From CAVQBC01 sp963848415 (GTDB taxonomy: Bacteria > Actinomycetota > Thermoleophilia > Solirubrobacterales > Solirubrobacteraceae), in contig CAWKDN010000001.1 in the NCBI GenBank assembly GCA_963848415.1, positions 3,168,535 through 3,232,534 on the forward strand: a stretch of DNA of 64,000 bases. Direction: 5' to 3'. Position numbers and translations under genes: made by a program. The notes beneath the pieces were generated by a model. It saw nothing but the letters and a program-made list of their open reading frames with translations. It made no database searches and had not been told where the DNA came from. Below are positions 55,973 to 64,000 of the stretch, piece after piece; position 1 is the first letter of the stretch; every line of letters starts with the position of its first letter.

Positions 55973-57515
55973 GGCGCATGGTGTTCTCGGTCACCACGCG
56001 GGGCTCGACGAACTGCAGCAGGTAGCCGGGCCCGCCCGCCTTGGTCCCGGTGCCCGACAGCCGGTTGCCGCCGAAGGGCTGGCGGCCGACCATCGCGCCG
56101 GTGATGTTGCGGTTGACGTAGAGGTTGCCGACCGGCGTGCGCGCGGCCACGTAGTCGACGGTCTCGGGGTTGCGGGCGAAGAGCCCGCCGGTCAGCGCGT
56201 AGGACGAGGCGTCGACGCGGTCGCAGGCCTCCTGCACCCCGGACACGCGCTCGACGGTGAGCACCGGCCCGAAGATCTCCTCCAGCACGACCGGCGAGTC
56301 GGCCGGCAGGTCGGTCGCGACGGTCGGGGCGACGAACCAGCCGGCGCCGGCGGGCGGCTCGGCCTGTGCGGCGATCCGTCCGCCGGCGCGCGCCTGCTCC
56401 ACGTAGCCCTGGATGCGCTCCTGCGCGGCCCGCTCGATCACGGCCGGGACGTCGACGTCGAGCGCCTCGGCCTGGCCGACGCGCAGGTCGCGCACGCGGC
56501 CCGCCAGCCGCTCGACCAGATGGTCGTGCACGGCCTCGTGGCAGAGCACGCGCGAGGCCGCCGAGCACTTCTGGCCGGCGTAGCCGTAGGCGGAGTAGAC
56601 GAGGTCGGGCACGACGTCGTCGAGGTCGGCGTCGGCGTCGACGATCACGCAGTTCTTGCCGCCCATCTCCGCGATCACCCGCTTGAGGTGGTTCTGCCCC
56701 GCGGGGACGTCGGCGGCGGTGCGGACGATCTCCAGGCCGACCTGCCCCGAGCCGGTGAACGCGATCGTGTGCACGCGCGGGTCGGCCACGAGCGCGGCCC
56801 CGACGTCGCCCTCGCCGGGCAGCAGCGCGAGCGCGTCGGGCGGCACGCCGGCCTCGCGCAGCGCCTGGACGACCATCAGCCCGCAGCCGGGCGACTGCTC
56901 CGCGGGCTTGACCACGACCGCGTTGCCGGTCGCCAGCGCGGCGCTGGTCATCCCGCAGCAGATGGCGACCGGGAAGTTCCAGGGCGAGATGACCGCGACG
57001 ACGCCGCGCGGCGTCCAGCGCAGCTCGTTGCGCTCGCCGGGGACCTGCACGAGCTCCGGGCCGCGCGCGAGCTCGATCGCTCCGCGCGCGTAGTACTCGA
57101 GGAAGTCGATCGCCTCGCAGACGTCGGCGTCGGCCTCCTTCCACGGCTTCGCACACTCGCGGACCTCGAGCGCGGCGACCTCCAGGCGACGCTCGCGCAG
57201 CCACGCCGCCGCGCCGACCAGCACCTCCGCGCGGCGCTCGGCGGGCGTCGCGGCCCACTCGCGCGCGCCGCGCTGGGCGGCGGTGAGCGCGCGGTCGATC
57301 TCCTGCGGCGTCGCGGCGGCCGCCTCGGCGACCGGCCGGTCCGGCGCCCCGGGGTCGGCGGAGACGATCTCGGCGCCCTCGCGGCGCTCGCCGGAGACCC
57401 ACACGGGCACGCGCAGCGGGCGGCGGGCGTCGAAGGCGGCCAGCGCGTCGGCGAGCCCGGCGCGCACCGGCGCGCGGCGCAGCTCGAGCACCGGCTCGTT
57501 GCGGAACTCGTCCAT
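55956..57515 (-). CDS. pruA: L-glutamate gamma-semialdehyde (1-pyrroline-5-carboxylate) dehydrogenase
   Basis: Aldehyde dehydrogenase (519 aa) that oxidises glutamate semialdehyde to glutamate with NAD, the second step of proline catabolism. It shows GVVAVISPWNFPVAICCGMT near 160, NAVVVKPAEQSPG near 185, TIAFTGSGQVGLEI near 242, the Glu in RVIAEMGGKNCVIVDADADL near 275 and the catalytic Cys in YGYAGQKCSAASRVLCHEAV near 312. The ending GNLYVNRNITGAMVGRQPFG is diagnostic of P5C dehydrogenases. ATG 57515 overlaps the proline dehydrogenase stop by one base (TGATG). Confidence 0.95.
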   Translation of the reverse strand: MDEFRNEPVLELRRAPVRAGLADALAAFDARRPLRVPVWVSGERREGAEIVSADPGAPDRPVAEAAAATPQEIDRALTAAQRGAREWAATPAERRAEVLVGAAAWLRERRLEVAALEVRECAKPWKEADADVCEAIDFLEYYARGAIELARGPELVQVPGERNELRWTPRGVVAVISPWNFPVAICCGMTSAALATGNAVVVKPAEQSPGCGLMVVQALREAGVPPDALALLPGEGDVGAALVADPRVHTIAFTGSGQVGLEIVRTAADVPAGQNHLKRVIAEMGGKNCVIVDADADLDDVVPDLVYSAYGYAGQKCSAASRVLCHEAVHDHLVERLAGRVRDLRVGQAEALDVDVPAVIERAAQERIQGYVEQARAGGRIAAQAEPPAGAGWFVAPTVATDLPADSPVVLEEIFGPVLTVERVSGVQEACDRVDASSYALTGGLFARNPETVDYVAARTPVGNLYVNRNITGAMVGRQPFGGNRLSGTGTKAGGPGYLLQFVEPRVVTENTMRHGLVV

Positions 57516-58888
57516 CAGGCCGGCGACGCCGCCGCGCCGGGCGGCGCCAGCAGCTCCTCGACCGGCACGCCGCGCGCCTGCTCCTGCAGGAAGCTGTCGT
57601 TGCTGGTGTTCTCGAGCAGCCGGCGCACGAGGTAGGCCATCCCGGCCACCAGGTCGCCGACCGGGCAGTAGCTGCGCACCCGCAGGCCCTGAGCGGCGAT
57701 CGCCTCCTGCAGCGGGTCGCCGAGGCCGCGCAGCACCTGCAGCTCCAGGCCGGCGTCGTCGCCGCCGGTGAGCCGGTTGTAGGCCACGGCGTGCGAGACC
57801 GAGCGCAGGTTGTGCGAGGCGATCGCGACGCGCAGGACGCCGCGGGCGTCGATCAGCCGCCGGGTCAGCGTCTCGAAGTTGCGGTCGCAGTCGGCCTTGA
57901 CCTCGAAGACCGGCACCGACCAGCCGTGCTGGCGCGCGTCGACGACCTCGTGGTCCCAGTAGGCGCCCTTGACCAGGCGCACGGTGAGCGGCTGCGCGCG
58001 GCCTGCGCCCGCGCCGTCCGTCGCCCAGGCGAGCACGGTGTCGAGCGTCTCGGGCGAGTCGCGCAGGTAGGCCTGGAGCACCATCCCGGCCGACGGGCCG
58101 GCCTGGAACTCGGGCTCGGCGAGCAGCTCGAGCACCAGCTCGAGCACCGCGTCGCGCGAGTCCATCGACTCCATGTCGATGTGCAGGTGGGCGCCGAGGT
58201 CGCGCGCCTGGCGCAGCAGCCCGCGCAGGCGCTCGGCGGCGTCGGCCTTGCCGCGCGCCGGCGCGTCGGGACGCAGCAGCGGGGTCAGCGCGGTGACCTT
58301 GACCGACAGGTTCGCGCGCGGGAGCGGCCCCTGCCCGTCGTGCTCGAGCTGCGGCCGGTCCGGCCACTTCGCCGTAGCGCGCACCAGACTCTCGAGCGCG
58401 GTCGAGCAGCGCGCGGCGTAGCGCTCGGCCTCGGGCTGGGTGATCGTCGCCTCGCCCAGCAGGTCGACCGAGGAGGCGACGCCGTCCTTCCACAGGTCGC
58501 GCAGCACCGGCAGCGCCGCCTGCGGGTCCTCGCCGACGATGAAGCGGTGAGCCATGTGGCGCACCCCGACGGCGGCCGCCTTGCCGAGCGCCGTGCGGCC
58601 CGCGCGGCTGCCGCTCATCCTCATCGCGACTCCGACGGGTGGCGGCGGGGTGTCGAGCTCTGAGAGGAAGCCGGTCAGGTGGCGGGCGAGATCGTCGAGC
58701 GAGCGGCAGGCCGGCACGACGTCGACGAAGCGAAACAGCGCGGCCTTGAGCTCCTGGTCGGCGGAGGCGAGGTCCATCGCCTTGTCGTCGAGCGCCTTGA
58801 GCGGGCGGCGGGCCGTGGAGGGCAGGTCGGCGGCCAGCCGGCTGCCCACCGCGAAGAGCTCCTGCTCCAGCGCTCGCTCATCGACCAT
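57515..58888 (-). CDS. Proline dehydrogenase (PutA-type domain)
   Basis: FAD-dependent proline dehydrogenase (457 aa), first step of proline catabolism. Barrel motifs include NLSVKVTALTPLL near 216, AHLHIDMESMDSRDAVLELV near 255, VRLVKGAYWDHEVV near 328, ADCDRNFETLTRRLI near 357 and a long C-terminal YLVRRLLENTSNDSFL near 428, which is the form found in bifunctional PutA rather than in short PutB. The dehydrogenase half is a separate gene immediately downstream, so this is a split PutA arrangement. ATG 58888 is preferred; TATAAG lies 9 nt upstream, so the transcript is nearly leaderless. Confidence 0.93.
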   Translation of the reverse strand: MVDERALEQELFAVGSRLAADLPSTARRPLKALDDKAMDLASADQELKAALFRFVDVVPACRSLDDLARHLTGFLSELDTPPPPVGVAMRMSGSRAGRTALGKAAAVGVRHMAHRFIVGEDPQAALPVLRDLWKDGVASSVDLLGEATITQPEAERYAARCSTALESLVRATAKWPDRPQLEHDGQGPLPRANLSVKVTALTPLLRPDAPARGKADAAERLRGLLRQARDLGAHLHIDMESMDSRDAVLELVLELLAEPEFQAGPSAGMVLQAYLRDSPETLDTVLAWATDGAGAGRAQPLTVRLVKGAYWDHEVVDARQHGWSVPVFEVKADCDRNFETLTRRLIDARGVLRVAIASHNLRSVSHAVAYNRLTGGDDAGLELQVLRGLGDPLQEAIAAQGLRVRSYCPVGDLVAGMAYLVRRLLENTSNDSFLQEQARGVPVEELLAPPGAAASPA

Positions 58889-58897
58889 GAGACGGAC

Positions 58898-58903
58898 CTT
58901 ATA
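58898..58903 (-). promoter_or_regulatory. -10 box (TATAAG) of the proline catabolism genes
   Basis: TATAAG on the minus strand matches TATAAT at five of six positions and lies 9 nt before the ATG. TTCGAC lies 18 nt further upstream as a possible -35. This is the clearest near-leaderless promoter in the window. Confidence 0.6.
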
Positions 58904-58997
58904 ACGCGGGTTCTGGGAGGGGTCGAAGCGCGCCACGAGCCCGGCGAGCGCGAGCGGCTCGCCCGGGACCACGAGCCGGCCGCGCAGGCCGGCGAGA

Positions 58998-60098
58998 TCA
59001 ACGTGGCCCGCCGTGTCCCAACGACGCGGTCTTGGTGCAGTGCAGCTTGACTTGGTAGGAGTTCGTGCCGCTCGTCCAGTTCGTCGCGCTCGAGTTGAAC
59101 GTGCCCGTGTCTATCCCGGTGACGCGAAAGACCGTTGTGAGATCGACGCTGAAGAACCCCGTGATGGACACGCCGATCGGGCCGAGCCCGGCCACCTCGA
59201 CGCCCTTGATCAGCGCCGTGCCGGCGGGTGCGTAGTTCTTGTCGTACAGGTAGGGGTGCGACGTCGGACACTTGTAGGCGGGTACGAACTCGTTCGCCCA
59301 GAACCCGCTGAGGGAGCGCGCCGCGAAGGCGCTGATCAGACAGGGGTTGTCGGTCTCGTTGTCGCACCTCGCTATGTATGGGTCGTCGTGGGTGCCGGTG
59401 CCGGAGACGGGTTGGCTCTGCGCGGCCTTGGCGGCCGCCGGCGTGCGGGTAGTCGGCCGGACGTAGCTGACCTGCGACCGCCCCTGGCGGCAGCGCGGAT
59501 GCAGCGAGTCGCCCCGGTCGGCTTGGATGCGATTGACCGATCCGCGCGCGCATATGACGCGCTCGTCGCCGTCACCGTCGGCGATGTGCACCTCGTTGCG
59601 ACCCGACCCGGTGGTCACGACCGTCTCGCCTTCGCTGTCGACCAGCCGATCGTTACCGGGACCTCCGTGCAGGTGATCGCGACCGTGCCCGCCGAACATG
59701 TGGTCGTGGCCTTGGCCGCCGGCAAGGACCTGGCGGCCGCCCTTGCCGTGGATCAGATCGTGACCGCGCCCGCCCCGGACCACAGACCCGGCCCCGCTGG
59801 CGCCGAGCTGGTCGTGCCCGTGCCCGCCGACGATCCGCTGGCGCGGGGCGAGCCCCATCATGAAGTTGACCCGTCCGGGCACGCCGACGAGCAGCGCCTC
59901 TGCGGCGGTCGCGATGTGCGTGTTGCCACCGAGCCGGGCGCCGGGATCAAGCCGCGACAGCTGCGCCGCGCGCCGGTCATCGGACACGTCCGCGGTGGAA
60001 CGCTCGACCAGCGCAGGAATGGCCGCAGCCGCGCAGATCGCCACCGCCATTGCCCCAAGCACCACCCGCGACCTGCGCGGGTTCCAGAACGCGATCAC
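58998..60098 (-). CDS. Secreted protein with His-substituted RTX-like repeats
   Basis: A 366-aa secreted protein. GTG 60098 has a GGGAGG ribosome-binding site and opens a signal peptide (FWNPRRSRVVLGAMAVAICA). Residues about 90-160 contain five or more glycine-rich nonapeptides of the RTX calcium-binding type, but with His where Asn or Asp is usual: GGHGHDQLG, GGRGHDLIHG, GGQGHDHMFG, GGHGRDHLHG, GGPGNDRL. Only the last has the classical N-D pair. The C-terminal 150 residues contain four Cys and segments such as VRPTTRTPAAAKAA and GVSITGFFSVDLTTVFRVTG and match no domain I recognise. A candidate minus-strand -10 (TATAGC) is at 60154-60159. A metal-binding surface or cell-wall role is likely. 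Confidence 0.82.
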   Translation of the reverse strand: MIAFWNPRRSRVVLGAMAVAICAAAAIPALVERSTADVSDDRRAAQLSRLDPGARLGGNTHIATAAEALLVGVPGRVNFMMGLAPRQRIVGGHGHDQLGASGAGSVVRGGRGHDLIHGKGGRQVLAGGQGHDHMFGGHGRDHLHGGPGNDRLVDSEGETVVTTGSGRNEVHIADGDGDERVICARGSVNRIQADRGDSLHPRCRQGRSQVSYVRPTTRTPAAAKAAQSQPVSGTGTHDDPYIARCDNETDNPCLISAFAARSLSGFWANEFVPAYKCPTSHPYLYDKNYAPAGTALIKGVEVAGLGPIGVSITGFFSVDLTTVFRVTGIDTGTFNSSATNWTSGTNSYQVKLHCTKTASLGHGGPR

Positions 60099-60323
60099 CT
60101 CAGCCTCCCAGTTGTCCACCGCGAAGGGCCGGCCGCCCGGCCTCACCGGTGAAGCTATATGGATTTCGTGGCCTCGTCCAGCCCGTCACCCGGGCCGCGT
60201 CATCTTCCAGGCCCGTCGCTGCCGGCCCGCGGGCGGCGACCCGGCACGCACGCCGGCCGCGCGCTCACCGCATCCGCGAGCGCTGGGTTGACCCCCGGCC
60301 ACGGAACCTGAAAGCTTTGGCTC

Positions 60324-63300
60324 GTGGGGGTCCGGCGACCGTGGAGATGCCTGGTGGGTGCGGTGCTGCTCCTGCTGCTCGTGGCCATGGCGACGCCACG
60401 ACCTGCGGGTGCACAGCAATGCCCGGAGGCCACCCCGACGTACACGAGCGCGTGCGGGCCGACGTTCGTGCTGGCGCCGTGGGGGGATGCGGGTGGCTGG
60501 ACGGACCCGTCGAAGTACTCGACGATCCAGCTGGCCGACTTCAACGGCGACGGCAAGGACGAGCTGGCGGCGCGCAACGACCAGGGCCTGGAGATCTGGT
60601 CGTTCGACACGAGCCTGGGGCAGTGGCGCCCGCAGGTCGACGCCGACGGGGTGCCGCAGGCCCTGACCGATTTCCGCTCGCCGCGACCGGGCGAGGCGCT
60701 CGCGACGAACTGGACGCAGGCGCAGTACTACTCGACGATCCAGGCCGCCGACGTCGACGGCCAGCCGGGAGAGGAGATCCTGGCTCGCTTCGCGGACGGG
60801 ATGCGGGTCTACAAGTACTCCCCGCCCGCAGGTGGCCAGAGCATCGACGGCGGGGGCTGGCAGGCGATCGCCAGCGGCGGCCCGTTCACCGACGCCGGCG
60901 GCTATGCCGGGGCCGCGCTGTACTCGACCATTGACGTCGGGCGGCTCACCGACGGAGGGCCGGCGACGCTCTACGCCCGCAAGCCCACCACCTCCTTCGG
61001 GCAGACGGCGCTCCAGTTCTTCGCCTGGTCCGGTAGCGGGTGGACGGAGAGGGTCTTCCCCAGCAGGGACTACTTCTTCGACTTCATCGATCAGAACTGC
61101 TCCCAGCCCTCGTGCTACCTCACGCTGCGGACCGCCGATCTCGCCCCGGGAGCCCGAAACGCTTCCGATGACAGCGCCGAGGTGATCGGTCGTACCAGCC
61201 TTGGCGTCGGGATGTGGGACGTCGGCGCCCAGGGCCAATGGGAGCTGCTCAACGAGGACTACGACTTCACGGTCGGGGGCCTTCCGCCGTTCGCCGACGC
61301 CGGCACCACGGGCTATCCCGATTGCCCGTTCTCGGCGGGCGGTGCGACGGGACCCGGCAGCGGCGACTGCGTCGGCAGCAGCCCGTCGTACTACGAGACG
61401 CTGCAGCCCGCCGACGTCGACGGCTTGCCGGGCGATGAGCTGATCGCCCGCGCCAGCGACGGGCTGCGGGTCAGGAAGTGGGAGCCCGGTTCGTCCGGGG
61501 GATCCTGGGATTCCCTTCCGACGCTGACCGCCCTGAGCGGCGCGCCCGCCGCCATCCAGCCGGGCGAGTGGGGGTCGATCCGCGCCGGCGACCTCGACGA
61601 CGACGGCAAGCAGGAGGTGCTGGCCCTCGACGGCACGGCGCTGCAGGCGTGGACCTATGACCGGACGGCGAAGGCCTGGAGCCGGATGCAGCCGTCGACG
61701 GTGCTCAAGCTCACCGGCGGCTGGATGACGCGCCCGGAGTACTACGCGACGATCCGGCTCGGAGACGTGGACGGCGACGGTCGCGACGATGTCGTCGCGC
61801 GCGGCCCCTTCGGTATCCGCACATGGTTCTACGACCGCCGCAAGACCGGCGGCTGGGAGCGCTACCTCCCCGAGGGCTATCAGCCCTTCGTCACGGACAC
61901 GGGTCAGCCGGACACCGGGAAGCAGAACGCGTTCGACGCGTTGAACGCGCTCGCCAAGCAGAAAGGCGCCATCACTGCGGGCGTGCTCCGCGACGTGTGG
62001 ACGGGGGCGACCGCGCCGGACCGGACCACCTTGTCGGACCTGCGCGACGACCTGCTCAAGGAGAACGTCGGCAACTGCCCGGCGGGCAACCAGACGACCG
62101 ACGCGCCGCCGGTCTACTCCGCGTGTCTGCCGCCGTCCGGGAGCACCGGCTACGACGCGGAGGACTGGACGGCGGCGGTCAACGAAGTGCTCAAGGAGAT
62201 CTACTTCGCCGGCCAGGTGCTCGGGCACTTCGGCGACGTCGACACGATCCGCCGGGGCGTGTTCGAGTCCGAGACCGGAGCGCTGCCCGCGATCGGCAGC
62301 GACCTGCAGCTCGCCGGCGCGGCCGGCACCAGCACGAGCTTCGACCTGCAGAACTTCTTCGCCGGCACCACGGGGATCGCCGCGTCGCTCGCCGGGCTGG
62401 TGACGGTCGGGGGACCCGAGGTGAGTGCGGCTCTGTGGGTGGCCTCGGAGATCGTCTCCATGCTTCCGTCGGCGTCCCCGACGGCGACGTCGACCTTCCA
62501 GGCGACCTACGGGGATCTGCTCACCAAGCTCGGGACCGCACAAGACGAGATGGCCACGGCGCAGGTCGCCCAGAGCCAGCAGGTGCGGGGGGATCAGAGC
62601 CTGCTCGAGCTGGTCGGCCAGCTGCGCTCGCGCGGGACCTGGAAGCTCGACGTGCAGGGGATCCAGAGCGCGAGCCGGCAAGCCTTCGCGCAAGAGACCT
62701 ATCGGGTGCTCATGCCGACGGTGTTCGACCGCTTCGTGGTCTCCAACTGCGCGAACTACAAGTTCAGGTACTGCAGCGGCCCGTCGCCGGGGCCGGGCGT
62801 GATCGGCAACAGCCAGAGCTTCACGACGCTCGGGCTGCCCCCGACGACCTCACTCGGCCTCCCCTCGACGCCGTGCATCTACCACGCCAACACCGGCACC
62901 TACTACTGCCGGTACGCGGCGAACGCCCCGCCGGCCGCGCTCATGAACCGGATCTGGGGACCGGTCTCGGCGGTATGCGACTACCAGCCGCCCAACTTGA
63001 ACACGCTCTGGACGTACGGCTGTTCGCTGGGCGTTCCGGCGGCCGCGAGCGTCAGGGCCAACGCGCCCGGCTGGACGTTCACGACGCATGCCGGCAACCC
63101 CGTCACCACCAGCAGCTCCGTCGCCGCCGTCAGCGCGACTGCGGGCATGGTGCGGGCGCACGACGTGGGCGCCGGCTCGGACGCACGCTCCTCGCAGCTC
63201 CGAGCGACCGCCAATCCCAGGGCAGCGCGCGAGGTGCTCGGTCCGGTGCGGTCCACCGGCCGGGTCGCGCTCTCACGCCGACTGCGTCTGCGCCGGGCGC

Positions 63301-64000
63301 GCGTCGTGGTGGAGCGGACGTTGTTCGAGCATGGTCGCCGCGAGGAGCTCGCCCGATCGCGCTCTGGGCGCCGGTTGCGGCCGTTCACGCTCAACCACGT
63401 GCGCGGTGGCTTGTTCGCGACAGAGCGGCGCGGCGGGCCCCGGGTGCGCCTGGGTCTAAGGCGGCTCGCCGGGCGCGCCAGCGCCCAGCTCGATCTGCGC
63501 TTGACCGGGGTCCGCACGCGCGACATCCGCGAGCTGTGCACGGTCCTGCCGGCCGGCGTCAGCCGTGCCGGCCGCCCGCTCGAGCTCGAGACGCGCCTGC
63601 GACTGCACGACCGCGGAATCACCGAGCGGATAACGACCCGGCAAGCCTGGCGCTGCGTGCGCGACGGCAGACACGAGTTCACCGCGATCCGGCCCGTGAC
63701 GCCGAAGCCGACGTCAGCACGTCCCGGCTTGGCCGTGCGCCTCCAGAGCCCCCGCGCGCCGGCTTCGGGGCGTCGCGCGACGGTCCGCGTCACGCTCGCC
63801 AATCAGCGCCGCGCCCGTCCCGGACGCGTCGAGACCTCGCTGTGGCACGTGCGGCTCACCGCGAGCGCCGGCGGCCCAACGCGGGTCATCGGCTTCAAGG
63901 AGCTGCGCGCGCGGCGCTCGCGCACCGTGGACGTCACCGTCCGCATACCCCGCGGCTCGCGGCGACGCGCCTGCGTGCGGGTCGCCGCCACCGCACACAG
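60324..64000 (+). CDS. Large secreted FG-GAP/VCBS-like repeat protein (3' end outside window)
   Basis: An open frame runs from GTG 60324 to the end of the window (1225 codons so far, no stop). The signal peptide is VGVRRPWRCLVGAVLLLLLV and ends with PAGA-QQ. Seven repeats follow between about residues 60 and 500, each like YYSTIQAADVDGQPGEEILA or YYATIRLGDVDGDGRDDVVA, that is aromatic-x-T-I, then DxDG-x3-D/E-hydrophobic-A-R. This is the FG-GAP/VCBS pattern and predicts a seven-bladed propeller, possibly binding Ca. A helical region with a hydrophobic stretch (GIAASLAGLVTVGGPEVSAA, near 690) and a long Arg-rich beta-sandwich-like C-terminal part follow. No enzyme motif is seen. TTGACC at 60288 and a weak -10-like AAAGCT 7 nt before the GTG may be its promoter. 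Confidence 0.85.
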   Translation, partial: MGVRRPWRCLVGAVLLLLLVAMATPRPAGAQQCPEATPTYTSACGPTFVLAPWGDAGGWTDPSKYSTIQLADFNGDGKDELAARNDQGLEIWSFDTSLGQWRPQVDADGVPQALTDFRSPRPGEALATNWTQAQYYSTIQAADVDGQPGEEILARFADGMRVYKYSPPAGGQSIDGGGWQAIASGGPFTDAGGYAGAALYSTIDVGRLTDGGPATLYARKPTTSFGQTALQFFAWSGSGWTERVFPSRDYFFDFIDQNCSQPSCYLTLRTADLAPGARNASDDSAEVIGRTSLGVGMWDVGAQGQWELLNEDYDFTVGGLPPFADAGTTGYPDCPFSAGGATGPGSGDCVGSSPSYYETLQPADVDGLPGDELIARASDGLRVRKWEPGSSGGSWDSLPTLTALSGAPAAIQPGEWGSIRAGDLDDDGKQEVLALDGTALQAWTYDRTAKAWSRMQPSTVLKLTGGWMTRPEYYATIRLGDVDGDGRDDVVARGPFGIRTWFYDRRKTGGWERYLPEGYQPFVTDTGQPDTGKQNAFDALNALAKQKGAITAGVLRDVWTGATAPDRTTLSDLRDDLLKENVGNCPAGNQTTDAPPVYSACLPPSGSTGYDAEDWTAAVNEVLKEIYFAGQVLGHFGDVDTIRRGVFESETGALPAIGSDLQLAGAAGTSTSFDLQNFFAGTTGIAASLAGLVTVGGPEVSAALWVASEIVSMLPSASPTATSTFQATYGDLLTKLGTAQDEMATAQVAQSQQVRGDQSLLELVGQLRSRGTWKLDVQGIQSASRQAFAQETYRVLMPTVFDRFVVSNCANYKFRYCSGPSPGPGVIGNSQSFTTLGLPPTTSLGLPSTPCIYHANTGTYYCRYAANAPPAALMNRIWGPVSAVCDYQPPNLNTLWTYGCSLGVPAAASVRANAPGWTFTTHAGNPVTTSSSVAAVSATAGMVRAHDVGAGSDARSSQLRATANPRAAREVLGPVRSTGRVALSRRLRLRRARVVVERTLFEHGRREELARSRSGRRLRPFTLNHVRGGLFATERRGGPRVRLGLRRLAGRASAQLDLRLTGVRTRDIRELCTVLPAGVSRAGRPLELETRLRLHDRGITERITTRQAWRCVRDGRHEFTAIRPVTPKPTSARPGLAVRLQSPRAPASGRRATVRVTLANQRRARPGRVETSLWHVRLTASAGGPTRVIGFKELRARRSRTVDVTVRIPRGSRRRACVRVAATAH

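Noticed and set aside
1..64000. CRISPR arrays, insertion sequences, rRNA genes, replication origin
   Set aside because: No regularly spaced repeats, transposase motifs or rRNA core sequences were seen on reading; DnaA-box clusters were not noticed. A systematic search could still find weak cases.

Overview
This is a very GC-rich (about 70% or more), gene-dense bacterial chromosome segment. It has many GTG starts, 1-4 nt stop/start overlaps and short intergenic gaps. Gene content and style (Tat signals rich in Ala/Arg, GTGA junctions, many apparently leaderless genes, PutA-like proline genes, FGGY kinases) fit an actinobacterium, most likely class Thermoleophilia (Solirubrobacter/Conexibacter/Patulibacter-like). 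That placement is an inference from style; no rRNA is present to test it.

Layout. 1-4.2 kb: 3' part of pyruvate phosphate dikinase, a dGTPase-like HD hydrolase and DNA primase. 4.2-5.9 kb: a LysR regulator divergent from a DJ-1/PfpI protein across a perfect operator-like palindrome. 5.9-12.3 kb: two divergent glycerol-phosphate cassettes, one with glycerol kinase, an EgsA/AraM-type glycerol-1-phosphate dehydrogenase and a HAD phosphatase, the other with an FGGY kinase and a GpsA-like dehydrogenase. 12.4-14.7 kb: MOSC and VOC proteins, an HNH nuclease behind a LexA-like SOS box, tRNA-Asn and a broken SnoaL-like gene. 14.7-19.8 kb: a sulfate/thiosulfate ABC transporter with its Rrf2 regulator, a small acidic protein and a DksA-like zinc finger. 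19.8-25.5 kb: a minus-strand run with a cold-shock protein, a glycosyltransferase and an LLM oxidoreductase (both frameshifted), a response regulator, an HD-GYP protein, an SDR and a membrane protein. 25.8-26.8 kb: a CAT-anticodon tRNA, a 48-residue ORF and a frameshifted histidine phosphatase.

27.4-36.4 kb is the most unusual region. A GntR regulator diverges from a ten-gene, mostly overlapping operon. The operon begins and ends with the two halves of a split PEP-synthase-like dikinase: a phosphohistidine swivel subunit first and an ATP-grasp subunit last. They enclose a three-subunit molybdenum hydroxylase, a fumarylacetoacetase-family hydrolase, an ABM-type monooxygenase, two metal-dependent cyclase-family hydrolases and a small tail-anchored protein. 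This looks like a complete catabolic route in which an unknown, probably cyclic, substrate is phosphorylated, hydroxylated and ring-opened. I cannot assign the substrate.

36.5-45.7 kb holds accessory catabolism: an alpha/beta hydrolase, an FGGY kinase convergent with a zinc alcohol dehydrogenase, a secreted amidohydrolase, a VOC protein, formamidase FmdA with FmdB, a Tat-exported BBE-type flavoprotein and an enoyl-CoA hydratase. 45.9-54.9 kb: a membrane protein plus a tail-anchored coiled-coil protein, GluQ-RS, RmlC, an RpiR regulator and a pdxS-pdxT-phosphatase-aldo/keto reductase-DUF2332 run. 55-58.9 kb: an AraC regulator and split proline catabolism (P5C dehydrogenase and proline dehydrogenase). 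59-64 kb: two secreted proteins, one with His-substituted RTX repeats and one large seven-repeat FG-GAP-like protein that runs off the end.

Two themes cut across the window. First, a TANNNT hexamer 6-11 nt before start codons recurs at genes without Shine-Dalgarno sequences, suggesting leaderless transcription. Second, at least five otherwise well-preserved genes carry single-base frameshifts, which points either to recent gene decay or to sequence errors.
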